Shown here: piece by piece, positions 24,620 to 35,744 of the stretch | Numbering within the stretch: the stretch's first letter is position 1 | How the letters are laid out: every line of letters begins with the position of its first letter | NCBI GenBank assembly: GCA_013076295.1 | Contig: RQOL01000929.1 | Location: 1-64,000, forward strand | Direction of reading: 5' to 3' | Source: Sanderia malayensis | Taxonomy: Eukaryota > Cnidaria > Scyphozoa > Semaeostomeae > Pelagiidae | DNA: 64,000 nt | Translations under genes and position numbers: made by a program | The notes under the pieces: generated by a model | The model's input: only the letters and a program-made list of their open reading frames with translations | The model's database searches: none | What the model was told of the DNA's origin: nothing

Positions 24620-27600
24620 TGCAAATTTTCGTGCACTTCTGAGCGTGCCAGAAACGTCTCGATTAAAACCGAAGGGAGAGAAGCGTTGCGATTGAATAGT
24701 ATATCAGAAACACAATTGTATCCATTTATTCGAAATTGCGATTACAGAATATACAATATCAAAATATAGAATCAAATGCGTAAAACATATTTACACTACA
24801 CGAATTCATGAAAGCAATACAAAAGCGCATTGTGAAAATTTTAAAGGGGTCCCAAAGTTAGATGCATCTAAACACGCAGTCAGAAATTCATGATATATAA
24901 ATGGGTTTTAAATACAGCAGATCGATCATGAAAATTTTTAATTGATTCACTCACATACATCACAGACCAAATGCACAACTTTGGTGTTTTGAATTGCAGC
25001 TTAGAACGTTTCCAGTTTAGAATCCATGTGAAGTGGAAGCAATTGTTTTCAGCTTGAGCACACATTTATGTTATGCAGAACGAAAATGACGTGCTTGAAA
25101 TCCAGTACTTTAGCCTGCGGATGGCCAGTCGTGAACAGGAATTCTGTGCATGCCAAGAAGAAAGCGTTTCGGGGATTTGCATGCTTCTCGGCACGGCCTG
25201 ATTCAATGCAATATGACAATAGCTGTTTTCGAGTCTGGCCAGTTAGAGTTTCAAATCCAAATCTGCAAAAATCGAATTAGAATTTTAGTATTGATCGATC
25301 AGAGCTGTTTCAAACAAATCAGAGTCAATTTATAGAGAATGTGAGTGACATTTTGAAACTTTATTGCACGGCTGGATGAATTTGAAAAGCGAGTTCTTGA
25401 TCACGGAATCTGTGGCGAATAAATCAATACAACTGAGGGGAAAATATAGAAAAAATTTAGCCACTAGTGAAGTTCTTTGGGAAACAATTCTGAATATCAA
25501 GCTCCAAGTAAAATTCCAGTTGATTGCAAAGCAGGGCAGAATAGCTTTTAGAGAATTAGGTGTGCTCTGAATGGCTTGGTTTCATTTCATTGAAATCACG
25601 AAATTGCCGTTTCTGAAATTTGTTCTTTAGATCGTTGCATCCAGACCTGTTATTATAAAAGCAGAAATTGATCATTCATTGTTATAGGATTCGATTTAGT
25701 ACGTAAAAGATTTGTAAAGGAAAGAATTATTTAGAATTTCACGGAGCCTAGAAATTTCTATAAACAACGGATCAGAATAAATGGGAAACAAAATAAGAAG
25801 GATACAGAGGAGTTTAGTAGAGGCAAACAGAAACAACTTAGCCACTTACCAGTTAAATCCTCAGAAGCTTTTAGTTTGGAATCTCGAGTAAAACTGAAGC
25901 AAAAGTAAAATGCATCCAGAAAACGAATTAACTTCATTCGGTTTGTCCCGTCCCAAATTCGAAAATGGACATCCACTGCACGTTTGCTCAAGGAAGGAAG
26001 GAACCTCCTCGTCAATCAAAGGCCAGAGTAACAAAAGACGCTGTTGGATTAGTACAAAACGCAACAGGGATTCATTGTTTTGAAAACAGTAAACAACGCA
26101 CGATCGATGTTTCCAGAAGCATGACATGATCCAGACACTATAATTGTCAGGGGGTCGCATGGCACAACGCGTTTTGTTTGACTCGATGCTTTAGTATGCG
26201 AGGAAGCTCGGGAGATCTCCCCCTCGCACGCAAAACAAAAGCCTTGGCACTGCAGCATCTGACAGAGTACACAAAGCAGACATCAAAGCAAAACAAAGGG
26301 CGGAAGAATTTTCGAGGGAGAAAAGTGTAAAAATCTGAAAAACCAAAACGAATTTGGCAAAAAGAAATAATTTCTAGGCTTCTCCTCTGGAAGGGGAACG
26401 AATTGAAGGGTTTTCGAAAAAGAACACGAAAAAGCAGGAAAAGGCTGGAGGGTCCACAACACGGTTGGGCTTTGACGGACGTTTCCGTCACCGCTCAGAT
26501 ATTATATAAGGTAGATTTGAAATTTGATATAATTTGGTATTAGTCATTCAAACATCCGAGACGGCTATCTTTAAAACACCGAATCCGGAATCTGGAATAC
26601 GGAATCTGGAATATGGAATCGGGAATGAGGAAATATAGAATAGCATACCAGATGTGATAAAGAGCAACATAAAAATGGCCTCCTCTTGGCAAACAATCAC
26701 AACATGGGCCGGGGAAGAATGCAATTGCAAGTTATGCTTTATATTGTAAATATCTTTACAGTATGTTAAATTTTAAATAAGAATAACTATTATTATAGAT
26801 TCAACATTTCGAATTCTGTATTCCGAAATTCGCATTCGGGATTTCGGATGGCCTGAGGTTGTTCATGAAAGTTTAGTCATTAAATTTTTTTCCCTGCCGA
26901 AACTCCCGATCTGTGAAAACACAAGAAGGAAGCATTGATGCTGTACTTTCGTAGCAGAATTCAAAGTAAAATTGAAATTGCCTATATTCATAAACTCACA
27001 GGGACAAAGAATAACTATTCCAAAAGGAAACAAGCATTACAAAACATTTTCAATATTTTTATATTTAACTGGAACAAAACAGCAGCTAAGACTATATAAT
27101 CAGTAATTTTGTAGAACAAAACTGATTCAAACTTATAAAAATTGTCATGCCATAATGATTTAAATAGCACAAAGTTTGAAGACCCTGAGAGTCAAAATCA
27201 GCAATAGCCAGGACTTTGGAGTTATAAACCTCTAAATGGACCTGCAGCCATCGTGCTAGGGGAGGGGGGGTGAAGCCCAGCCACTTTTTGTTTTCTGTCT
27301 TAAAATAACAAAACATCAGGGTAAAGAAGATACAACTTATATTATAAGTTGGTTAACAATTATTTATCAGCAAGTATATAATTAAGGCATAGATTTGGAT
27401 ACTTTAATCCCTGATGACAAATAAACTAAATCAAACTGCAAATATTAACTGAAAATTTAATAATATACAAAAAAGGTGAGAAAGATAGATTAGTTTAACC
27501 ATAAACACCTGGAACAGTGAACATAGAAAAAGTCTTTCTAAAAATAGAAAGTATTTACTGAGTAAAGGTTTAAATACTTTCAACCGGTCTCGATCTCACG

Positions 27601-27950
27601 TTGAAGGTACATGTGGCAGAAGAAAATTCAAAAAATGTTTCAGACACAAAGTTTTCATCATTTGTGTCTTGCTCGTCAGGTGCAATCATGCTGAGAACTT
27701 TCATCACTATTTCGTGGTAAAAACTTGCGTGATATTCTTGGTACCTTCGCTGAATAAGGCATTTACATACCAACTCTTCTTATATTTCGATGCTTTTTGC
27801 TTTAGATTGCAGTGACTGCAAGTAAGCAGGCTTTTCGTTTCTTGAACAGCTTATTGCATTTCAAACTAAAGATATTGAATGAACATTTCTGAATGCGGAC
27901 AACTTTTCCATTAACTGATAATGTTCTAAGTTCAAATGGCAGTGATTGAG
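24620..27950. other. No gene recognised; short simple repeats
   Basis: Mixed AT-rich sequence. Short open frames on both strands show no recognisable motif. Around 26,578-26,630 there is an 11-bp-type repeat based on GGAATCTGGAATACGGAATC, with a related inverted block at 26,805-26,850. An ATTATATAAGG sequence at 26,503 could be a TATA-type site for minus-strand transcription, but no gene is evident. At 27,570-27,773 the minus strand is open (reads SFYHEIVMKVLSMIAPDEQD) and may be an isolated exon of unknown origin. Confidence 0.4.
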
Positions 27951-28001
27951 GTACGGTCAACTCTGTCTAATTCGAACTCATGTAATTCCAGCTTTTACTA
28001 A

Positions 28002-28870
28002 TCTAATATATATGCTTTGTTTTCTATTCTAAGCTGAAATAGTTGTTGTTTTTGTAGTAGGCGTTGCTTCGGCATGCTTGCAACGCTTAGGCCCAATGGA
28101 AACAAAGTGAATCTTATGAATTTTTCAGGCGCTATTTGCACGATTTTCCTCATTTAAACTTTCGACAAGTGTTTGTATAGTAGGTTTAGCATGTTTGTAT
28201 AATAGGTATAGTAGGTATAGTATGTTTGCATAGCAGGTATAGTATGTTTTATAGTAGGTATAGTATGTTTGTATAATAGGTATAGTAGGTATAGTATGTA
28301 TGTATAGTAGGTATAGTGGGTATAGTATGTTTGTATAGTAGGTATAGTAGGTATAGTATGTTTGTATAGTAGGCATAGTAGGAATAGTATGTTTGTATAG
28401 TAGGCATAGTAGGTATAGTATGTTTGCATAGTAGGTATAGTATGTTTTATAGTAGGTATAGTATGTTTGTATAACAGGTATAGTAGGTATAGTATGTATG
28501 TATAGTAGGCATAGTGGGTATAGTATGTTTCTATAGTAGGTGTAGTAGGAATAGTATGTTTGTATAGTAGGCATAGTAGGAATAGTATGTTTGTATAGTA
28601 GGCATAGTAGGTATAGTATGTTTGTATAGTAGGTATAGTATGTTTGTATGGTAGGTATATAATACGTTTATATGTATGTATGTATGTATGTAGGTATGTA
28701 GGTATGTAGGTATGCAGGTATGTAGGTATGTAGGTATGTAGGTATGTAGGTATGTATGTATGTATGGGCATGAGCGGGGGCAAATGCAGCGCGCGAAGCG
28801 CGCCAACCAGATTAAGCTATTTTTACTTGACGGGTTGCGGCGAACGAGCGAAGCGAGTGATGACCCCTAG
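28002..28870 (+). mobile_element. Non-autonomous Helitron C
   Basis: Starts TCTAATATATATGCTTTG after an A and ends GAGTGATGACCCCTAG before a T, so it obeys the A^T insertion rule exactly. It shares with Helitron D the GTTGCTTCGGCATGCTTGC block near its 5' part and the GGCATGAGCG/GCGCGCGAAGCGCGCC module at the 3' end. The middle is a GTATAGTAGGTATAGTATGT minisatellite (28,165-28,660) and a (GTAT)n tract. Long minus-strand frames across it are translations of this repeat. Confidence 0.82.
28165..28765 (+). repeat. Minisatellite in Helitron C
   Basis: Units built from TATAGTAGGTATAGTATGTT with higher-order variation (CATAGTAGG and GTAGGAATAG variants), followed by (GTATGTAG)n and (GTAT)n. Confidence 0.9.
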
Positions 28871-29957
28871 TTCAAACCAATTTCTGTGGTCTCTTGAAAA
28901 ATTCTTAAGAAGCCCTTATTAAAACACATTTATAATTCAAACCTCTGTAATTCAGGCTTTTTGTAATGTGACAATTTTTTCCCATCAGAAAAATCCCTCC
29001 ATAATTTCAGTTACAGAAAATAACTTACTTTGCGTTAATCTTAGGTGATTACCTGATAACATAACTTCTTTATTTTGCTCTGATCGCTGGCAAGCCCGTT
29101 AAAGCTTGAATCGTTAGACAAATTGACACAAATTGACTTACAGAAATTTTTACAACCTTTTTAAGCGTGGCACTTTCTGGAAGTCAGATCCAATCAGAAG
29201 AACTTTATCGATGGCACTAATTAAAGTACCCAAACCTGTCAAGTTCATTGAAGATGCAGAGAAGGTATTAAGGACAATAAATGAAATTTCAATTCCTTTC
29301 GATGTTGAACTACCGGTTATTGCTACAAAAATTTGGTGCGTTCTATCTCATCTAAATGGTTATCACATATACCAAAGTGCATGACTACCTGTATTTAATG
29401 ATTTAACGCTTTTTGTTTTCTATTATAATAATTAATGAAATGTTTTGCTTCTTTGAAATGCATAAGAATAGTCCATAACAATGGCCATAAAAATATAGTT
29501 TATGGCCATAAAACAAAAATATGGGGGTAAATAGGGGCCAAATATGGCACTTACATGAAAACTCGTATAATTCGAACTTTCTGTAATTCGAACAAATTTG
29601 GATTCCCCCATAGAGTTTGAATTATACAGAGTTGACTACACTTTTAATGCATCACGAGGAAAGCTTTTAGTTTCAGATATCTTTAAAAAACCTTTCGCAG
29701 GTTTAACGTAATTTTCATCTGTTAACTTCTTTTCTTTAAACATAGATTTTTGAAGATGTAGGTAAAACCATCTTGTACAGTGTTGATGTCGTCTTCCCCT
29801 AGAAATATTTTAATACTTCCATGGGGATCAATCAGGAGTGCTTCTCGTTTTTTTTGTGATGTATCACTTCGAGTTTGTATTTCAATGGGATTTTGCACAT
29901 TAATTGCTTTAGCCCTTTAATGTTATCATTCTTTCATGTGCATCACCCTGCATCATT

Positions 29958-30740
29958 TAGTCACACTCAAATCCCTGTCTAGAAATGGTTTGTTCAAGAA
30001 TATTTCACAAATATGAATTGTGAAACATGAAAATTTTCGACATTCAATAGGTGAAAACTGGCTACACCAATAGATTTCCAGTGTTTCTCTTCTTCAGGAA
30101 ATTAGAACCAGTAATAAAAAAGATTGGATTTTTTGTGACTTTCAGAGAACAGGGTTACTATGAAGGGGAAGTCCTTCTTTTCTTCCAACTATAACTCATG
30201 ATATACCAAAAGATGCAGCAGGTTACATTTCATCTGTTAGTCACACTCAAATTCCTTTCAAAGTTTTATTTGGTCAAAACTATTTCATAAATATGAATTC
30301 CGACACCTGAAAATTTAACCTCTTTGGAAACATATTTTCATCAATAAAATTTTTTCCACAATAGATGGGTGAAAACAGATTGTGGCAGCAGATTTGCAGT
30401 GTATTTCTTGATATGCTACAAATATATCAGGAATTTAGAACAAGGAATAAGGAAGTTGGAAATTTTTAGTGATACTTTCAGAGAACAATGCTACAATGAA
30501 AGAGGGTTATTTTTGTTTGGCAAAGCCTTTCTCTTCTTCAACCTATAAGTCATCATATAGCAACAGATGCAGCAGATCACACTTCATCTTTTAATCACAT
30601 TAACACTCCTGTGAAATATTTATTTTCTCAAACATATTTCACAAATATGGCTTCTGAAATTTGAAAAAAGCATTTCTTTGGAAAAATATTTTGATCAATA
30701 ACATATTTTTCACCATACATGGGTAAAAACAAATACCCCC
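29958..30740 (+). repeat. Satellite-like tandem repeat, ~280-354-bp units
   Basis: Three diverged copies begin at 29,958 (TAGTCACACTCAAATCCCTG), 30,238 (TAGTCACACTCAAATTCCTT) and 30,592 (TAATCACATTAACACTCCTG). Each continues with a TATTTCACAAATATG block and, in the first two, TTTCAGAGAACA and GATGCAGCAG. The third copy is cut short near 30,740. Non-coding. Confidence 0.78.
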
Positions 30741-31518
30741 ACACGATTCGCAATACCCTGAATCCCAGTTGCTTTAATTTGTAAATCTTTACAGTGAGGA
30801 ATATCCAAGTTTCTTGTTTCAATGTCAATTTTTTTGACTGAAATATTTTAACGTCAAATACGATCTAGCCTGTACACAATTTAAACACATGTTGTTTAAA
30901 TACATTTAACATTTCAACAGAATGACAGTTTGCCTTGTCATTCTGTTCATCTTGCCTTATTCCTAAGTCATGTGAATACCTTCCCTAGCGTTGTGTAGTG
31001 TCTTGCAACTTCGCATTTTATAATTGCTGTCGACTTTCCATACAAATCAATAAATGTACTACTGTAATTATTTTATCTAGTTACAGGTACCTGGAGACCT
31101 GATTCGTGAACCTTTTCAATACCCCCAAATTCTTTGCATCTTGAATTTTTTCGCATTCCCCTTCTAATTTTTTTCTAACCTTACACATGTTTTAATATTG
31201 TTTTTGATTATGATAAGGAAACGTTAACAATTTAATATAATTTAAATTACACACAGTCAGTTACGTTGCATTTTCTGTCATTTTTCCAAATGTAAATATT
31301 TACTATTTACTAATACTTTCTACATTTACATCAGATCAAGTTCATTTTAAGCACATACACTATAAAAGTTACGCTCAATCATGGCCAAACAGTGGAGTAT
31401 ATCAGACAGAACTTCGTTCTCAAAGTCTCGCCATACTATATTTCTATAACCACCTGCAAAATATAATTGTTGACAATCATTAAGCAACATATTTTGGTGT
31501 GACACTTCTTGTTCTTAG
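30741..31518. other. No gene recognised
   Basis: AT-rich non-coding sequence. It ends in a pyrimidine tract and AG (31,503-31,518) that acts as the apparent acceptor of the next exon. Confidence 0.4.
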
Positions 31519-32001
31519 GTTGCCTATGATCTTCGTTTTTGGATAAAATGCTTGTCATGGAACATAGATGAAGATGATTTATATGTTCTCCGTCCATTCA
31601 ACATTCATACTGGGACCAATGAGCATAAACAATATGGCTACCATTTTCGAAACAGCCTTTTTCAAATTACACCCTTGAAATATTCAGTTGAGGACAAAAT
31701 TGTTTTGCTAACAGATCCCTATTCGTGGAAACATTGTGAAAGAGCATACAACTTTCTCATAAATAATACTCAATCGTCATACATTCTTTCCGAGCAAATT
31801 ATTATTACTAAACTGGATATTTTCCAATGGCATGGCCTGTGGCCATATTTATATCCCCACACTACAATGTGTGAACCTTGGCACGAGGACAGTGAAGACA
31901 GAGCCAGTAGCATGTACTCTTTCATAAGAAAATGTTGCAGTCTATTTATTGACTACATCATTTTGAACTACTGTATTTTGTTTCGACAGGTGGCTCTTTA
32001 G
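31519..32001 (+). CDS. Unrecognised single long exon
   Basis: Open from a good acceptor (TTCTTGTTCTTAG) to a stop at 31,999-32,001, about 160 codons, reading VAYDLRFWIKCLSWNIDEDD at the start and EPWHEDSEDRASSMYSFIRK near the end. Composition is protein-like, rich in Trp, Tyr and acidic residues, unlike the surrounding AT-rich noise. There is no N-terminal start and no upstream exon that I can identify, so it is a 3' exon or a fragment. I do not recognise the family. Element-type terminal repeats begin about 30 bp after its stop, so it may be the 3' end of an element gene. Confidence 0.45.
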   Translation, partial: VAYDLRFWIKCLSWNIDEDDLYVLRPFNIHTGTNEHKQYGYHFRNSLFQITPLKYSVEDKIVLLTDPYSWKHCERAYNFLINNTQSSYILSEQIIITKLDIFQWHGLWPYLYPHTTMCEPWHEDSEDRASSMYSFIRKCCSLFIDYIILNYCILFRQVAL

Positions 32002-32029
32002 GACCATTGTAACAGCCTAGCCCGGTGTC

Positions 32030-32290
32030 ATAAGCGTTTGGTAACCTTATGCGGAAGTGTCCCGGCACACAAACACAAAAACAATTATACTCTGCGTTTG
32101 CGTCCCCCCTATTGTTTGATTATTGGTACACAAACGCATAACACAAAATCTTATGCCGAAGTCTCAGGGTACACAAACGCATAAAAAGTTCGACCATACG
32201 TTTGTGTCCCCTATTATTTGACGATTGGTACACAAACACATAACACAAAATTTTATGCAAAAGTGTCTGAGTACACAAACCCCCCTATTT
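32030..32290. repeat. Subterminal-type repeats of an unidentified element
   Basis: A motif close to ACACAAACGCATAA with CTTATGCxGAAGTxTC recurs about every 115 bp and in inverted form (CGTTTGxGTCCCCCCTATT). Short repeats in both orientations are typical of the ends of CACTA or Mutator-type transposons. No partner end was found. Confidence 0.6.
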
Positions 32291-32431
32291 TGTTATGATA
32301 ATTGTTTTAAGCCCATGCAGCAAAATAGCCCACTGAAAGGTTTTTCTGTATAATCATGTTTTAATAAGCAAAGTCACTACATTAAAAAGTGATGGTATTA
32401 TAATTACAAAAGGTAAAGAATAATTAGAACT

Positions 32432-32695
32432 CTAAACGCTAATCTGTAATCCATTTTTTTCTAAGGTTTCAAAGTCATTTTTGAAAAGCTCATTCTTCAC
32501 AAAAGAGATATCAAGGTCAGAGTCGTTAATGTCTTCCTTCACCTTCATCAAACACATTTTTCGAGCACAATAGTAATTATTACGGGTGCTGTTGTGCCAG
32601 GTTCCTTTAGCTTTCTGAAAATAAGGGTGTGGCCCGTAATTACCAACAATAAGTTGTCGCCTTACTATGCCCTTTCCCTGAACGATACTTTGCGT
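32432..32695 (-). CDS. Unrecognised exon
   Basis: A minus-strand open frame of about 85 codons ending at TAG (32,432-32,434). It contains NYGPHPYFQKAKGTWHNSTR, NNYYCARKMCLMKVKEDIND and FETLEKNGLQISV. There is no clear start; stops lie just upstream of about 32,695, so an acceptor is needed. It looks coding by composition, but I do not recognise it. It lies 3' of other minus-strand exons (33,717-34,003) and might belong with them. Confidence 0.35.
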   Translation of the reverse strand, partial: TQSIVQGKGIVRRQLIVGNYGPHPYFQKAKGTWHNSTRNNYYCARKMCLMKVKEDINDSDLDISFVKNELFKNDFETLEKNGLQISV

Positions 32696-32889
32696 TCACA
32701 ACATGCTGCTCTTGTTTTACTTGTTGTGATCATCAATCCTCATCTTGTACGCATTTGCGGACTCCAATCTGCACTTATTTTTTTCTTTTGTAGAAACACG
32801 TAGGCGCATTCAAATTCATCTCCATTCACTGAATTCTCTCCTTTACATTTCCAATGAATGCATCGGTTACATGATGTGCAAGAAATCTA

Positions 32890-33469
32890 AAAGAATCTTT
32901 TAAGAATAACAATGGTTATCCGGTTTCGTTTATTAATAAAATAATTGGTGAAGAAAGAGATCATAAAACTAAGAAAGAAAAAGAAGTCAAGAGAAATGAT
33001 GGAAAGAAAGAAGAAAAATTGCTCATTGTACCATATAAAGGAAAAGTTGGCGAAAGTGCACTGAATTCGTTTAGAAGAACCATATCAACGATAAATAAAG
33101 GAATATTAAACGTGAAAACCTCAAAGTTTCAAATGAAAGACAAAGTGAAAAAGGAACATAAACATAATCTGGTGTATAAAGCTACGTGTCCAGAAGAAAA
33201 TTGTAATGATACGTATATTGGTGAGGAGTGGTAGACGAATATCAGAAAGAGCTAAAGAACAGAATTGTAAAGATTTGCAGTCGCATCTATTTCAACATGC
33301 TTTAAAGACTGGTCATAAAAATGTAACTTTGGATAATATTTTGATTTTGAATAAAGGGTATAAAGGTAGTAAATATAAACGGAAAATTTCAGAAGCTTTG
33401 TATATTAAATCATATGGACCTACATTGAACGTACAAGATAAATCCTTTCCTCTAAAGTTATTTAATTGA
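32890..33469 (+). pseudogene. Penelope-like element 3' end (RT tail and GIY-YIG endonuclease)
   Basis: The frame opens at KESFKNNNGYPVSFINKII, which resembles the last conserved block of a reverse transcriptase, then a Lys-rich linker, LLIVPYKGKVGESALNSFRR, and a GIY-YIG nuclease: NLVYKATCPEENCNDTYIGE, GRRISERAKEQNCKDLQSHL, LFQHALKTGHKNV, KRKISEALYIKSYGPTLNVQ, ending DKSFPLKLFN at a stop. A single extra G near 33,226 moves the frame between TYIGE and GRRISER. RT fused to GIY-YIG is the Penelope-like arrangement. The RT core is absent, so this is a 5'-truncated dead copy, as is usual for retroelements. Confidence 0.72.
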
Positions 33470-33716
33470 CACACGATTTTGGAACTATTATTGGAATTTT
33501 GTTTGTATCGTTTTAACTGTTTGTAAATGTATTTCAATTTTACTCTGATGATTATCACTGGAAGTTGTGATTGAATATACAGTTTTTAAATTTTGATTTA
33601 ATATTAAATCAAACATGTGGAAGCTTCTTGTATCACTTTTTGCAATTAAACTCCACGACCGAATTAACATATTCATCCCCTTTAGTGCTTTCCTGGGTAT
33701 CTTGGTAAATAGGAAT

Positions 33717-34003
33717 TTAGGTAATGGGGATATCCGCTTGTAATTGCCCATCCTTTGATGTGTCTGTGCAACTTTCTTGCAATTGTTCTGATAACAGTTC
33801 ATCCCAAAAAGTGTTGTTTTCTAGTATGGGATCTTCTTTGAAAAAACTGTCAGGTGAAACATCAGTCTCACTTGCGAGAACTTGTTCAATCTTTTCTGAA
33901 ATCATGTAATCACTTTCTTCACGCAGGTAAAAAATGATCCGCTTATAATCTTTCCCAACTTCGGCTTTATATTTGGATAATTTAAAGAGGTCAATTTTGG
34001 CAC
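33717..34003 (-). CDS. Unrecognised 3' exon
   Basis: A minus-strand exon from an acceptor (TTTACAG just above 34,003) to a stop at about 33,717. It begins GAKIDLFKLSKYKAEVGKDY, then KRIIFYLREESDYMISEK and an acidic tail. Similar short blocks (Lys-Tyr, VGKD, FYLREE) occur in uncharacterised invertebrate proteins that I recall only vaguely, so no function is given. It is downstream of the minus-strand exons at 35,745-36,290, with Helitron D between, and is probably the 3' end of that gene. Confidence 0.45.
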
Positions 34004-34443
34004 CTGTAAAGACAAATGGTAATCAATTATTTTATGACATGATAATGATTGGTTACAGTGCTTAAGGGATTGATCGTACAAAAATTATTGTTGCAATTTA
34101 AGTGATAGGAAATGATTCAATTTGTTACTGCAGTCATTGCCCAACTATTTCACAGGTTTACAATAAACAGTTTCTACAACAACTGTGAATGTGACAAAGT
34201 TTGAAATGATTTCACAACTGATTTGATAGTACTTGGTTACAAAGTTAAAGGCATTGAAGGAAAGTGCGAGACAAATTAAATTGATACACACCTCCTTGAA
34301 ATTGTTGCTCATTTGTTTATCCAAACATTTTTACAAATTGCTACAATTGTTTGTATGATCCACTAAAGTTTTTCAACAACACCATTGTATCCAATATGTT
34401 CTGTGCCCCATGTAAAATTGAAACACAAAATCTCAAAATTGAA

Positions 34444-35744
34444 TCTAATATATATATTCTGTGGAGTCGCGTGATGATGCATTTTCCTCGCCAAAAACAA
34501 TAGATTCGACCCGAAACAATAGGTCGAACGCCTCAAAACAATGGGCCGAAACGGTGAACCGTGTAATCACAAAGGCTTTTTTGTTTGAGTGTACATGGCG
34601 ATGTATTTCACACTGAATGCTTAGTTTATTATTTTAACCAGGGTAATGGATTTTGTTTTTCGATTTTCTCCCAAACTATTGAATTTTTCCATTAATTATT
34701 CTGCTAATTGGGCTATCACGAAAAAACTACGGTTTACGCTGGCGAAACTTCCAAATTTGCGTCGCAAACTCTATTTTCGAACTAGGTATTCGCTGTTCAT
34801 GTGACCTGTTTTGCCTTTTGCTGTAATTAGATTGGCTCTTTTGCGACTTGACGTGAACTGTCACACGTATTTAGTTATCATGCAAATTTGCCCTCGGGTT
34901 GAACAGCAGGTACTTTTGGAGAAGACGCCTGTTTTTGTTTTGCAAACAAAGGATAACTGGCCGCCTTTCAAAGTGTTTTACGACCTGAATTATCTTTGTA
35001 AAAATTTGCTATTTGTTTAAGAGACCTCTGGAAAATTACAGGAAACAATTGAGAACACAGGTGGTAGCTTTTTTTGTTTTTTGAGTGAGAGAGTCATAGT
35101 TTAGGTAGTAGCCGACCGCCATTGTTGCTTCGGCATGCTTGCGACGCTTATGCCTAATGTAAACAAGCCCAAAGTTTTAATAAACAAATTATGATAAGAG
35201 GTTATCAGGCGAGCGGAGCGAGCCAAACTCTTTCATAGGCAGAGGCATTTGCATTAGCGAATGCAGTGCACGAAATGCGGCAACCACAGGCGAGCGCAGT
35301 GAGCTAACCCCTTCTACGTGGGGTAGAAAGGGGCATGAGCGTAAGCGAAGGCAGCGCACAAAGTGCGCCCTATCAGTCAATCTTTCTTGATAATAGATAG
35401 ACAGGCAAGCACAGTGAGCTAACCCATTGTATGTGGGGTGGAAAGGGGCATGAGCGTAAGCGAATGCAGTGCACGAAGTGCGCCCTATCAGTCAATGTTT
35501 CTTGATAATAGATAGGCAGGCGAGCTAACCTATTTTACGTGGGGTTGAAAGGGGCATGAGCATAAGCAAATGGAGCGCAAGAAGTGCGCCAACCACAGGT
35601 GAGCATAGCGAGTTAACCCATTGTAAGTGGGGTTGAAAAGGGCATGGGCGTAAGCGAATGCAGCGCACGAAGTGTGCTAACCAGATTAAGCTTTTTTTAC
35701 TTGACAGGCTGGGGTGAAGGAGCGAAGCGAGTCATGACCTCTAG
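34444..35744 (+). mobile_element. Non-autonomous Helitron D
   Basis: Starts TCTAATATATATATTCTGTG after an A and ends GTCATGACCTCTAG before a T. The 5' region resembles Helitrons A and B (GTCGCGTGATGATGC, CAAAACAATGG, CACAAAGGCTTTTTT). The GTTGCTTCGGCATGCTTGCG block is shared with C. It has no real gene. It sits at the edge of an open minus-strand coding stretch (LYDDGAEALF), so it appears to have inserted into an exon. Confidence 0.82.
35217..35690 (+). repeat. Array of Helitron 3'-end modules
   Basis: Five copies of a unit of about 110 bp carrying GGGGCATGAGCGTAAGCGAA, a GCAGCGCACGAAGTGCGCC-type palindrome, CAGGCGAGCGCAGTGAGCTA and CCCATTGTATGTGGGGT. Spacing is about 93-115 bp and copies differ at several sites. 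Other Helitrons in the window have one or two such modules. Confidence 0.85.

Larger units (their letters stand above)
27954..29636. mobile_element. Tigger/pogo-like MITE, interrupted by a Helitron
   Basis: The left end (TA)CGGTCAACTCTGTCTAATTC and the right end read in reverse, (TA)GTCAACTCTGTATAATTCAA, are the inverted termini typical of Tigger-type Tc1/mariner elements, with TA on both outer sides. AATTCGAAC motifs recur inside both ends. No transposase is recognisable; the open frame at 29,133-29,384 has no DDE motif that I can see. Without the inserted Helitron the element would be about 0.8 kb. Confidence 0.65.

Noticed and set aside
26147..26491. 114-codon minus-strand frame after a TATA-like site
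   Set aside because: Phe/Arg-rich with no recognisable domain; a promoter reading alone is too weak.
28125..28806. Overlapping minus-strand frames rich in Thr/Tyr/Ile
   Set aside because: All are readings of the GTATAGTAGG minisatellite in Helitron C in three frames.
35189..35380. Minus-strand frame in Helitron D
   Set aside because: Translation of the GC-rich 3' module array.
35217..35690. CRISPR-like regular repeats
   Set aside because: Units are diverged, contain palindromes shared with other Helitron 3' ends, and there are no unique spacers.
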